This document shows, piece after piece, positions 35,513 to 48,600 of a stretch of 64,000 nt of DNA (position 1 is the first letter of the stretch; every line of letters begins with the position of its first letter). The DNA lies in the NCBI GenBank assembly GCA_030248135.1, contig JASANC010003630.1, positions 158,911 through 222,910 of the forward strand, written 5' to 3'. The DNA comes from Theristus sp. LFF4_11. Lineage: Eukaryota; Nematoda; Chromadorea; Monhysterida; Xyalidae. The notes under the pieces were generated by a model. That model saw nothing but the letters and a program-made list of their open reading frames with translations. It made no database searches and was not told where the DNA came from. The translations under genes were made by a program, and so were the position numbers.

Positions 35513-38500
35513 GCGCCTCTACCAACGCACTATACTTGTCAACCTGGAATACGAAAACAACACCATAAAACATCTTGAAATGCACTTTATTTTCTGTCAA
35601 AAAACGTTTTACCAAGAAAAACTCGTATTTCATTTTTTTCGGCGCATTTGTGTCAGTTTTTGAAATTGAAAACCGGCGCGCGTGTGGTGTAATGCACCGT
35701 GAGTAAGAACGAATATCCACAGGAGCACTTGCGTCCATAACTCGCTCATTGTCGGGCTTTCCGGCCGGTTTCGAATCGCTGAGCGCCCATTGGCGTCTTT
35801 GCAGGCAAAAACAGAGCAAGCCACGATTGATGACAGTGCGCGCGATCATACAAGCAAAACAACAGCTGCTCAAGGGCGTAAAAGTGGTAACATTCAGTTT
35901 ACATACACGTTCCGTGCAGCTCAGTCTCGTCACGCAGGACACGCATCTTTAGCATATTATGTATTGGCCATCTTTATTTTAGACGGATAAAGCAGCAAGC
36001 ACTTTGTTGCGGTGATTGAATGGGCACACATCCTGGAACGCTTCTACATGTATATCCATCTTATGTTCGTATACCACAGACAAGCATCTCATATCGTCAC
36101 TGTTTTTCCGTTTGCACGTTTCATTTTTGGGTGGCTCAACTCAGCCAACCATTGCGACGTGTTTTCGTTTTGATGACACAAAGGTTAAAAACACGCGATG
36201 TTGTGCTGTGACCACCACGCCCACACACGTCTTGCACCTGCCAGAAGAAAATACGCTGAAGAGATGCTGCTTTTAACCGGACGTGGAAATTACAAATGTA
36301 TCATTAGTACAAACCGGGTAATTAAAATCATGTATAGCAGCTCTGCAGTGCGCGTACATGTATATATTACCAGTCACTAATGTTCAGTTCCGGTGCGCTG
36401 GTAGTATGGCTGCGTTTCTGACAGCTCTTCGTACACAGGCTTGCTTGCCAGTGTGCTGCCACTGATTCTCACTGTTGCGTTCTGTGTGCAGTGCAGCTTT
36501 GCGGCGGCCCTCACAGCACTTATAAGTGCGCTGTATTTCCAACCACTGGTGTCAGTGAATGGAATGGACACAGCTGTCTTAGTCATTCCTTGCCCCCTAA
36601 ACGTCTCGGACATTCATACGCATTTTTACGTCATCGATCGGGCCGCTCTCTGCTTTGGCCACCGCCACTTTCTTCACTCTCAGTCGCCAATCGCTGCGCC
36701 TCTATCTGCCATCATTCACTGTACGTTTTTCTTTCTTTCCATTTCTTCACGTCGCTGGCTTGAACTCAACAACCAACACAACATCAGTCGCTCGCACATA
36801 AAATTATTCCAACTGCTCCGCCCATAAAATCAGCAATCTCAATTCGCATCTAATGGACTAATAATACGACCGAGGCGCTTGTGGTGGGCTTTGCATTTTG
36901 GCAAGAAACTATGAACACAGTTGTAGTCAGACGTCCGGCTAGCGTTCTGTGCACACCAAAAATGCCTTGTTTTCCGTTTTGCCGTTGAATCAAAACTCAT
37001 CAGTTGCTGACTTCTGAGCGCAAACATTATCCCAGCTATCAAAGAGAGTCCATTCTGTGCACGTTCTAGTTAGTTTCTTTTTTTTCAAGCGCTTACTGCC
37101 ATATTATAACGACAAAAGCCGCGGCTTGTCTACCACTTTTGTACATGCTAGTTAGATTGCTATTAGCATTACATTTCTTTCACTCTGTTGCATGCGTCAC
37201 TTTGAAAACAACACAAGAGCGTAAAATTTTCGAAAATTTCGAAATCCATTCCTGAAATAGACTTCACGGTCTCTTGAAGTGTGCGTGTTCCGCGCCGTTG
37301 TTACACATTTTGGATGCGCGCGCGCAAGGCTCGCTCTGTTTTCCATTTCTGGCAGACTGCCTGCTTCCGCAACTCCCGTGGGACTAATCGGCACACGCAC
37401 ACACAACACAGTGACGGCAAGCAAAACGAACGAAAAAGAGACACATCAGCACCGGTGGAGTGGAGTGAGTCAGTGCCGAGCGCGACATCAGGGGAGACTC
37501 ATTCGATGTAATGTGTTTTGTCATCATAATAGCATTCGGTCGTCCGTCGGGCGAACGACAGAGTTCGCGTTATGTGCATGCGTCTGCACGAATTCACTGC
37601 TTGCTTGCCAGTATAATAAACACAGACGCACACATATGCATAGCCCCGGCGAAAAACAGTGAGCGTTTCGATGACAAGCATCCGTCACGCAAGCCAAGCG
37701 CGCGTGTTATGTGCCCATGTGTCACCACCGTGTGCTGGCTCAGCGTTGTTGTTTTTGGAATGTTGTCTACTTCATGCCGCCAGGTCGCTGAGACTAGCCA
37801 AAACGAACACATCAATTATTATCGGCCTAAGCGCCAACAAACCCAAGGGCCATCAAGCGGCAGACAGCCATAGCGCCCTCTTTTTTGAGTGACTCAGTTC
37901 CGTAAGTCTCGTTTGAACTGCAAGAAAATGTGGGTTTTCAGCCAGGCACACAAACCAACGAGCACCACGCACATAACCATGCATACTTTACGGCCAATAA
38001 GCGCATAAAAGACAAACTACACGCACACATGCGTCTAGCGTGCCATTGACCATATGGCATCCACCGTGTCCATGTATCTGGGGTTCTGTGTCTGTCTCTG
38101 CACCTTTTGCCAGCCACAAAAACCCATTTGTTTTGGGTCATATTCAGTGCTGTCGTATGCATTGCGCTTGGACTAGTGACATAATTTCGCATTGATTAAC
38201 GACTTTAGTAATGTTTCGGTGTTTTAGTGTGCACGCTAGAGTGCGCGGCGCCAAAATGAACTGGCCGCTAATCACCAGGTTATGGCGGAAGTTGACCACC
38301 AATATCCCGGTTTGACATTGGCCTTCCTTTGGATTGGGCGCTTGTGCCGTGACTGCGTCACAGTGACTGAATCGCTGCCACACGCCATGCAGTTGAGTCT
38401 TATAATAAATTATTCGATGTAAACATACATTTCATGCCTTTTGCACACGAAGTTCAGGCGGCGCAGTAACTGCGAATCGAAGAATCGACCGTTTTACGCA

Positions 38501-40263
38501 CTCGCACTTGTACATGCATCTGTATGTTTAAACAAGCACGTTTGCTGGTGCTTGCTTTGTTGTTGTTTCTTAACTTTGCATAATAGGTTTGACGGTCTCT
38601 TGTGATTGCTCTCGAGCTAGTAGTATACTGCGGTGATAGCTGGTACAGTGCACTGCATGAGAGCGAGCGAACAGCAGCAGCCCATATAATACAAAAGCAC
38701 ATTGTATATACACATATCGGGCGACACAGTCACTGCAGCGAGCGCATCCCGGCGGTGCATTGTGCTGTGTGCGCATGTGCACAGTTTCATGCATATCATT
38801 TGGTGGCGTCGTTATGGTTGTGCTGCCACACTGGCACAACAAGGCACGCAACCGGCGGCGCCTCTGTGCACACGTTTTTTCGCTCATATATTGCATCTCT
38901 TGTGGTCGCGCGCATGAGATTGCATACATGAAAAAACAGTGTGTCCATACAGCAGCACATGAACAACGACAATATATGTGCTTGGTTGAACTGAAACAAT
39001 TTTTCTGTTATTCCTCTCTCTCTCGCTCTCCCTCGCGCGCTATCAAAACCAATTGCGCCAGCTAGAGTTGCCGCGACAAGACTTACTCCTTACTCGCGGC
39101 ACTTCGTGGCTTGCGGTGACTGTCTAGAACAAGCGCTGCGGCGGCCGCGGCAGCCTGCAGGTGTCTGATTGGTTTTTTGATGACGTTCTGTTAGCCTGTC
39201 TTTGTGAGCGGTGTTCTCGTCATTCGTCCAGAGAGTCGACAAGCTTGTTTCATTACTTTGTACTCTCGTTTTTTTTTGTCACAGCGTGTGTTATATGTGT
39301 CAACTGATACGTTATGACACTGTGTCACTATTAGCAGGCTCGCCTTGGTTGCGTTCAGTGAGTGTGCACGCACATAGTGGCACTGTTTGAACAAGAGCTT
39401 ATATGCTCAGTGAAACAAGCACGCACGCCCGTACGTGCAAATGAAGCTGCACAGCGGCAAACGCGCATAAATCCTGTTGGCTGTTGCTCGCCTGTCCTGT
39501 GCGACTGGACAACGGCCAGAAGGACACGCATTATATCGACAGGAAACGCACCATCGCGCTAGTTACGCTGGCTGGTAGTAGCATAAGAAAGGACGATGAT
39601 GCGCAGCGACATCTGCTCTCGCTCTCTTGCTGTTACATGGCAAAAAAGCGCTAGAAGGCCACGTTAGCGCGTTGCAACACTAACAGCCGGCGTTCAGCAG
39701 CTTGCGGCACTACTCGCCACAGAAGCTCTCTAATGCTAAATAATGATGGCCACTTGCTTTTTAGCTTAGTTGCCTTGTGCAGCACACACGTAACTGTGTG
39801 CGGGGTTACGTGTGTTTTTGGCCACATTACCCCATTCAAACTCGTTACAGTTTAACAGCACTCTCCTCTTCCTCTCCCCTTTTCTTTGAGGTTTGCACAG
39901 CGCGCGACTTTCGAGTTATTCGTCTTTTAACGACGAGAAGTTCATTTAGCTTTTTTTCAGCTAATGGCCTGTCTATCTGGCGCCGATTGTTAAAAGGCCA
40001 ACAAAATGCGAACCCGATACTGGTAGGTATTCTGTCGAAAAAAAGATGTGACAGCAACCTTTTAAGGTTCATAAAAACAAATACTGAAATGAAAAACATC
40101 TCTTCATCATTTCAGGATTCTAGTTAGAAGATTACAGCAGTTCTCCGTCGTAAGCGACACTTGTGGAAAACGTGTGATGTACCATACCCCTTGTTAGCGA
40201 TATTTTCATAGTACACGACACATTTCTTCCAATTTAAAAATTGTTGACGTGATACGAACAATA
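35513..40263. other. 4.75 kb without a convincing gene
   Basis: Two divergent promoters (GRHPR and the Tincar-like gene) must lie at its ends. Within it I see only short ORFs without motifs, TATA-like AT stretches and a CT-rich run near 39010. One weak candidate exon on the minus strand (36494-36377) is listed separately. Confidence 0.4.
36377..36494 (-). CDS. Weak candidate: C-terminal exon of an unknown gene
   Basis: On the minus strand a TGCACACAG acceptor is followed by an open frame encoding NATVRISGSTLASKPVYEEL, then SETQPYYQRTGTEH and a stop at 36379-36377. The tail looks like a cytoplasmic C-terminus with Tyr motifs (VYEEL, PYYQR). I cannot find convincing upstream exons, and the plus strand of the same stretch also encodes a hydrophobic frame. 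It may be chance. Confidence 0.18.
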
Positions 40264-43200
40264 ATGTCGTGCACATACCGTGCCCGATTGAATCACCTCT
40301 GGTCAATATGGTATTGCGTGTTCGTCGTCGCACTACATGGTTACCTCGTCTATTTGGGAATAGAACGGTATAAACTGTACGAGGATCTTCGGTGGCCGGT
40401 CAATGAATATCCAAAACTGTGGCTGACCGTCTACGGGATACTGCACGCCGTCAGCGTCTGCCTTGTGCCCATATTCATCGCATGCGCTGCATTCAAAACA
40501 GGCAATCTGCCGAGTGACAATGATAAACTTGGACAACGAGTCGAACGGACAGTGCGCGCCGAAGGCATCAGCGACTGCTGCAGTAGAACGTGCAAGTCAG
40601 TCTGGCAACACGCGCCCCCAGTGGCACAAACCGTGCACGCACTGATGGCGTTTGCGCTGTTGATGGCGCAACAGCTGATGATTGCTGTGCTCTATCGAAC
40701 GTCGTTCCTGCGACCAGGTGAAACAGCTTGAAACAATTTTTTTTCAAACGAATCAAACTTGTCTTCTGCAAATATTTCTCGTTCAGATAACTTGTGGAGC
40801 ACGGAGCTGGACATCATTTTTCGTCGCGCACATCTGCTACAGCGAAACCTGCCGTTCAATCTCTCCATGGCATATCGTGTACCACAGTCGGTTATGAACG
40901 CCGCACTGCATAATCAAGCAGTCGCAGTACGCTTGGTGCCACTGCTTACTAATCAGCATTTATTCGGCGTGCCTCTCGAGTTCGTCCACTACGTCGTCGC
41001 GTTGCTCGCCATCACCATCGTCTACCCGTCCGTATTCTGGCGAGCGAGCAAATGGTTCAGCTGCGTGTTCTCGTTGCACCTGTTCCTGCACGCGTTCGTC
41101 GCCGTGTTCGGCTACATCGGTTTCAGTTTGCTGTTCCGTGTGCAGCTGACGGGACCACGTCAGGCGCTTGGCGTCATGAATGCTCCGTTCTTGTTGTTCC
41201 ACCCGTACCTGCTCGTTGGAGTGTTCGTTGGCGCCGCGACAGTCGTCTACATGGCCGCACTGTGCGTCTATGGTTACGGCTACAACAAGTTCTACACCTG
41301 CTGGGCCGCTAGACGCAGTAGATTGGTGCAGATGGGCGCCAACGGAAAACCGATGGAGAGCTCGATGACGCGCAGCATGATACACGGCAATGCTGCATCC
41401 GCATTATGTTGCGAGGGGTCAGTTTCGTCGTTGAAGCACATCAACGCTCACCAACTATCTTTCACTTCAAAAAAAACTTTTTGACTGATAACCATACAAC
41501 ACTGTGTTAGGTACGGGCCACATATCGCCGCAATCGGTATGCTTTGCGTCATGGTGGTCGTGAAAGCACCACTGATGTACGATCTAATGGTGCTGTACCA
41601 GCAACAAACACCGGTGATACTGTTCACGTGCATCGTTGTCGACGTCGCATATCTGTTCTGGTGGATCATTCTGTGGCTGGCGTTGACGCTGAAACGAGAC
41701 TGGTCGTTTCGTGTGCTGCACAACGTGCCGGAGTTGATTTGCATGCTGCAGGCTGACAGGCAGCCGGGCGTCAAGCCGTCGGAACAGCAGCGGCCGAGGG
41801 AAAGCGAACTCGAGAATGCGCTGCTCTTAGTGCATGGCGATGAGGTTCGCTTTTCGGATCACATGAGACATTTTCTGTTCACTGTGAGTCGTACAAAGCA
41901 ATCCACCTCTTTTTTTTCACAGGCGTTCTTCACCACTGACGACACCGTCAAGATCAACATTTTGCGACAAGCGCAAAAGTATGGAGTGTGCCCGACGCGT
42001 GACGACGCCTACTGGCTGCGAACGTCAACGCAAACGTCGCCCGCTACTCGGCGCAACATTGCGACCGACGATAAGACGTCGCCAGAAAGCAGCCGTCTCT
42101 TGCCCGATGCTGTGATCATTGATCAGGACGGTGGCACCTTGCGCATGCCGCCCGGTTACCAGACGGTAAAACAAAATTTATATCAATATTAACAATATTT
42201 TGTGTCATTCGTTGTTTAGCAACAAACGAATGAGTTCGCTGCCAAAATTGACCACTGAAAAACTTGTTCCAGCTGGATCGCTCGCGAGGCAATCAGATCG
42301 AGGACCCATACGGCAGTACACAGCTGATGGTGAGCAGCCAGCAGCAGCAACAGGCGCAGCAACGTCAGCAGCAGATGCAGATCGCCGCTGAGCAACAGTC
42401 CGTCACCGTCAACAGTCAGTACGCGCAGTACGCCGGCCGCAATGCACGTGCCGCGCCGGCTGGTGGCGCCGCCGACCCGGTGAGCACGTTTGGCACGCTG
42501 CCACGCTCGGAGCTCGGTCGACAGCAGCAGCACGACGCAGATCGCATCGAGTACATTGGAAGGCCTGCGGCCAGCATGCAGGTAGATTTGTTGTCGCGGT
42601 ATGTACGTTCTATTTGCTGTCGTTTTGTTATATTGTGCCAGGCAAGTGCACAATGGACAACAAGTTTCCAAACCACAACCAGTAAACACAGCGTTTGTTG
42701 TTGTTTGCCGGTTAGTTGCGGCTCAGTGCTCCAGCGGCAGGCCCAGTGCCTCCGCGACCTGAACTGAACTGAAACAGCGTTTCATTCGTTTCACCGTTGG
42801 ACAAATGGTGGCACAGAATAGTACTGACCACTGCATTTGCACTCCAGGACCGAATGGACGAGCAAGGAATGTATGCACCGGTGCATAAGCAGACGCCGAT
42901 GCAACAACACAGCACACAATCGGTTCCGATAACGGACAACTATTCGACGCTGGGAAGCAACTGGAATAGCACGGGTGAGGTGACTTTTATCACAAGTTGC
43001 AATTTTAAAGCTGTTTGTTGCCTGGCTTGTTGATGGTGAACATGGCTCATTTAGGTCAATACGCTCGGCCAGGCCCACCGCAAGCACGAGTGCTAGCCGT
43101 GGGGGCTTCCGATCCGCGAATGCAAAATGCACCACAGCAACAACAGTATGGAACACAAGTCAACTATGGATATTTACCAAGTTGGTTGTGTTTTGAGTTT

Positions 43201-44745
43201 GAGCATTGACTTCTTCAACTGTCCTTTGTCCTGTCAACAAAATGCATCTTTTCCAGCGCACCAACTAATCTTTCAAGCTTACTATTGAATGAATAAAAGT
43301 AAGCTGGTGTTTCTCAGTCTGTCATCCGAACGTCTGTAATCTTTTTTACTGTCAAATGTTTGCAACCATTTCGGGAGCAATAGCGTCAGACAATAGAATC
43401 TTAGCGAATGCTTTGAACCCTCAGATGAATGGATTGCCCTTGCACACGCACACAACTGAGCGGCCTGAATAGGCAAGCGGACGCTGCAAGCCAGCACAGA
43501 GCAGCACTGATTTGCAGAGACCATGGCGGAAGTACAACAGAGTCCCGGCTCGAACCGGTCGACATTATCGTCGCAACGTGGCTACGCGCCAGCGAGCACG
43601 GCCGAGTACACGATCGGCAGCTACCAGCAGGCCGGCGGCACGTACGGCCAGCCGACGCACGTGCGCTACACGACCGGCCGCGGCGGCCAGCTGATGTCGT
43701 TCAATGGTGGCGCCACTGCCGCTGCTGCTGTCGACGACCAGCGACTCGCCACCGGCAGCACGTTCCTGCCAGCCGGCGCCGCTGGCTCAATCGGCTCCAG
43801 CAGCCTACGGAGTCCCTCGTCGGACCAGGGCGTTGCGAGCAGCTCGAGCACGAGCAGTCGCGAGGAGACGCCGGTGCTGGCGCAACAGCAACACCCGTCG
43901 CATCCGACACGCCACGACAGCGACGCCACGTTGACGGCGGCGAACGCTGCTGGCGCTGGCCAGTGGCCGATGAGCCTGACGGCCGCTGGCGGGGGCTACG
44001 GCCAGCAGGTTGGCGACGGTACATTGCGGTGGCTTTTTGGTCGCCTTTGTTCGCTTTCGTTTCATTTTTGGTGGCAACGTTACACTCACTCACTCACTTC
44101 TCACTCCCACACTCACAACTAACCCCAAAAGGGCGTTTCGCTTTGTCACTACTAACCGAATAATTCCAAATGCTTTTTATCATATTGTCTGGCACCTTTT
44201 TTAGTGCTGTGTTTTGTATATAGACTTTTATGTTGATGGAGCTGGTTGGGTATTCCGACCCGCGGGGAGAACAGACCGTTTGCACGAAAAAAATGGCAGA
44301 ACGCAAACCTCTCAATGATCTTAGATAGATAAACAACCCTTGGTAGATAGACAACGCTGGTTTTCGTTAATTAGCCCTACCCTCTTATTATCACCCTCTC
44401 GCAACGCACGGGATGCCATAACCACGGATGCCGGTGTTGCAGGAGGCAATGCGGCAAGGCTCGTCCGAGGGGAGCGCCGCTAGCCAGGGCAGTTACACGT
44501 TGGCGGTCAGTCCGGCGACGGGCGGCCTCGTGAACGACCACTACGGCAGCATTAATGGCAACAGAGCAAAAGTAAGTCTAACGGTGCTCGCAGCATCCTC
44601 CTCCACCCTCCAACAACAGCCACCGGCACAAGATCGCGCCGACTCCGCGCACTTCTCACTGACCTCGTCCGAGTCCGGGCACACGATGAGCGGCCAGCAC
44701 CCGCACGCCAGCACCGGCGCGCAGTTCGCAACCAGCTGCGTTTAG
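40264..44745 (+). CDS. tinc: Tincar-like eight-pass membrane protein
   Basis: Exons 40264-40717, 40787-41417, 41511-41883, 41923-42165, 42273-42581, 42848-42974, 43055-43180, 43518-44008 and 44443-44745 give about 1,018 residues, with phases that agree at every junction. The N-terminal half has eight hydrophobic segments, three in exon 1 (e.g. LWSIWYCVFVVALHGYLVYL), three in exon 2 and two in exon 3. They are followed by a conserved-looking cytoplasmic stretch (FFTTDDTVKINILRQAQKYG) and a long low-complexity Gln/Ser/Gly-rich tail. The topology and the RLNHLWSIWY opening resemble insect Tincar, an eight-pass protein expressed in heart and eye whose biochemical role is unknown. The assignment is from memory of the family. 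A 48-bp in-frame segment at 44572-44619 has splice signals. Confidence 0.65.
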
Positions 44746-45629
44746 GCTGTACAACCAGTGTAATTGATAGTGTCGTCGCCGCTTTGCTTCTTTATTTCTG
44801 TACAACAATCATGCCTGTAGTGAAAAGAAAACACGATCAAAATATATTGTTTTCCTTTTGAAAATCAACAAGAACCCATTTCTCACTTTGTTTTGTTTCA
44901 TTAGTCGCTCGAAGTGGTCATAACTCAAGAAAACGCCAGTCAATTTTTTTTGATTTTCATTCGGTTCAGTCATATTGTAAATACTGAATACAGTCTCATC
45001 AGTGATATTTTAAAATTTTCTTTCGTTTGCTCTAGAAAATGTGAATGCCGTGCAGTTCGCTTCCTATTTTTTCACCTTGATATGATACATTGAGAAGTGC
45101 ATAGAAATTTGGCCGGAATAAAAGTATTGGTGTCTTCTGACGTAATTAAAAAAACGCAAAGGTAACTGCAGAAAGCGGCTCTCGCCCGATGAAGCCTTGG
45201 CATAAAGTTATAAATTCACCATAATCCGCAGGTAGTGTATCGTTTATACATTGTTTATTTACAAGATTGCAGTGGAATCAACCCACTGAGTAAAAACTCT
45301 TGACTCGACCATACGAACATCACATTATCACACCATACAAAGCTTCGAAGAACTAATCACACAAGGATAAAAAACAAACGAAAGCTGACTAAAAATAGCA
45401 AAAATACCTTGATTGCTTGTTGACATCACATGGCAAAATTCTAGATTGATAAACTTGCAGGCACTCAGATAAACCAAGCCCTTAAAACTTTACATCAGAA
45501 AGCAGCTGCAAAGGAGAAGGAACTGGTTGAAGCCAGTTGGCATCCACAACCTTGAAAAACTGAAATAAAGTTTCTGAAATACATCATATCTGCAGAACAC
45601 ACACAGGCTTCCACACCACAAAATCTCCA
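44746..45629. other. Convergent 3' intergenic region
   Basis: AT-rich sequence between the ends of the Tincar-like gene (+) and RNF141 (-), with no recognisable gene or repeat. Confidence 0.4.
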
Positions 45630-48600
45630 TCAATCAGCAGCCATGCTCAGCAAATATTTCGTCAATTCTGCCGGCTGCGGGCGATCGGCGTCTGAAATCA
45701 CGACCCAGTCATCCGAGTCTCCGACGTAGGAGCGAGCGCGGCACACCGGACATTTGCTGCCGTGTTTCGTCTCCTTCCTGCATGTTGTTCATTATTTTTT
45801 AAATTTTATTTTACTCCATAGGTTTTGACTCGATGAAGCAAAGTTGTTCGAACCTAACTCTAGCACATTCATTTGCTGAACCATCACAGTGCTGCTTTCA
45901 GTCTACCAATCTGTGGACTCTGTTCAAATTGTCGAATTGGCGGTATAAATGCTAGTTAGTATGCTATAACACGCGAATAACACTGTAGCCATGTGTGGGT
46001 AGCAAGCAGCAACTGAACACGAAAAGTAATCAAATTCTCATGGTGACCTGAATAACCGAATCAATTAAAACACAAAGTAAGCCGTTGACTAGTTCACAGC
46101 AACCTATGCAGTCCGTCAGCAATACCCCCCCCCCCCCCCCCGAGCGTCCGTTGCACTAGCCATTGCTCGATGCATGGCCGACAGTAGCAGTGCGCACAGG
46201 GCAGTATCACGTCCGGCTTGCGTTCGAGGCAAACGACGCAGTCTGCGTTCAAGTCGGTGTCCGTCGCCGCGTCATGCCGCTCGCCTGCGAATGTCGACGG
46301 CGCTGCAGCCGCACCGGCGTCCGCGTACTCAACAAATCTGCAGCAACACCAACATCGCAAATGACACAGTCGATTCCGTGGTCAGCGCACAAAGTACCAT
46401 GTCAGTTTTAATATATTTTGAATGAACAGTTTTGTCACATTGTGGAGAACCGGAAAACTGGTAGAAATCAGCGACGTTGACATTTTCTCACGCGTTTTGT
46501 GGCAAGTAATCGACTTTTGATTTTTCTTCTTGTTGGAATGAATCTGTGGCGTGCTGGACCAACCAAATCGACTGTGGAAAAAACATTCCCACCAAGACTG
46601 TTTGAGATGTGGTTGTTTGAGGTGAGGACATCATTTCAATTTTTTCGTTGTTAAACAAGGAAAATGCAAATAAAATACAGTCATGCAATTTGTCATTCTG
46701 GCAAGTGCATTTCTAGCATACAGTGATCAGCATCAGCTGGAACAACCCATCCTAACCAATCTTTGAGCCTACTCAGCCAATCCCATTTTGCAGTTTGATT
46801 GCACATAAATTACGAAGACAAACAGCAATGGTGAGTTGTACCGATCGAGCAATACGGACGTGCTGAGCTCGGCTGGCAATGTTGGTGCACTCGGTGCAGC
46901 GGCACACGGACGACGTTGATCAGCGGTGGCGCTGCCTGATTGGTCAGGTTTGTGTTGGCTGTCGTCAGTCATGCAACGTTGCTGCTCTATAATCAAGGGC
47001 AAGGCGCGCGCCGCCCGCAGGAACTGCGCCAAATTGAACACGCGACGCGACTCAACTTTGCCGGTCGCTGAATTCATCTGCAACCAAACAACAAAGCCTT
47101 ATTCTCGTCTCAAAAACCGTGCAGTGGTGCAAAGGATTGGGTGCATTCGATATCTTTGATCGTGACGTCTGTTTGTGACTTCAGTCAAAGAAACGACACC
47201 ACCGGGATGAGCTCGGTTCGATTTCCGTTTTACTGTTGCTTGAAATTTTACGTTTTTGCTCAAACTCAACCATCACCAGTAGAAATGGAGCCGGTTCCGG
47301 TCCGGATTCCGGCGCCTAAAATGGGATCCGGATCCGGTCCGGATTCCGGCGCAAATTTGCCGGATCCGTCCGGAATAACCGAGACCCGAGAATTAACCAG
47401 TTTATTACTCCGTTTCAGAGTTGTTCAATGGTTTGACAAATTTGTTTTGGTGCTTTGTTGGTTTCGTTGTTGTGCATTTGGCATGTGATCAGTGAGCGTT
47501 GCTTTAGTTTAGTGTTCTGTTCAATGGTAAATGGTTCACTATTTTTGTCTTTAGTGGTAAACTTATATGCAGCATCGTCCACTTTGAAAAACGTGGCTGC
47601 CAGCAATGGGCACGTCTTTTGGCCGACGTTGTTGATGAACAAAGCAGTTTTTTTGAAATCAGCCATCTTCGTTGGTCATATTCAGTTCGCTGTCAAACAG
47701 TGGCTTTTTTTGTGAGCAGTACCGAAGACAAGGGGGTGGGTGTACCTCCAGAACACCCGCGATGTCACCGTGGGTGTGCGGGGTGCCGTGTTGCCCGCCG
47801 TGTGCGCACTGAAGCAGCGCATCGAACAAGTCGATGCGAGTGGCATTGGTACGACGAAAGAAACGCTGCTGAACAGCATGAACACACGCTTCCGTGCGCT
47901 TTTCCACGAATCCTACATCGTGGCCACGAACGTTGATCCACGATTCAAAAATCAACCAGTCGTATTCAAAATGCAGGCGCGATTCGTTGTGAACTACTTC
48001 ACATTGCAAAGAAAATCTTGAAACGACCGGCGACGGCGACGCCCACAAACTGCGACGATACATCCGAGATCGCGAACAAAGACGATGACGAAAGTGAACG
48101 CGAGCCCGAACCAAAAAAGAAATCGACTGGCCTCTACGGAGGTATCGAGTATCACGCTGCGCGACCGCGCAACCCGTCAGGCGAATCCAGTCTCGAAGAC
48201 GAACTGCGCGGCGAAATGAATATGTACCGGATGATTTAAGAGTCGGATGATTTTATTGACGAATCGGACAAAAGTGATCTAGTGCTAGACTTTTGGTGGC
48301 TGAACTCGTTGAAATACCCCAAACTATCGACAATCGCGCGCAGATACCTGGCACCGCTACCACTAAGCATGGCAAGCGAACGAGTGTTCTCTGAAGCCAG
48401 GCAGGTGTTTGTGTACAGCCGATCTCGTCTGTCAACTCAGAACGCCGAAAAGGTCATGTTTCTGAATGGAGTGTTGCTGCCAGCACTCGATTATGCCTAT
48501 GCGATGTGAATTTTGTCAGTTGTTGTTGTTGTTGTTGTAATTTTTGGTTGGTGCTGTGCTGTGTTGTGTCTTGCTGACTCTGTGTCTGTGCTGTTTTCTG

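Noticed and set aside
36441..36827. Plus-strand hydrophobic frame starting MLASVLPLILTVAF
   Set aside because: It is antisense to a more protein-like minus-strand exon, with no splice partners or homology, and neither is strong.
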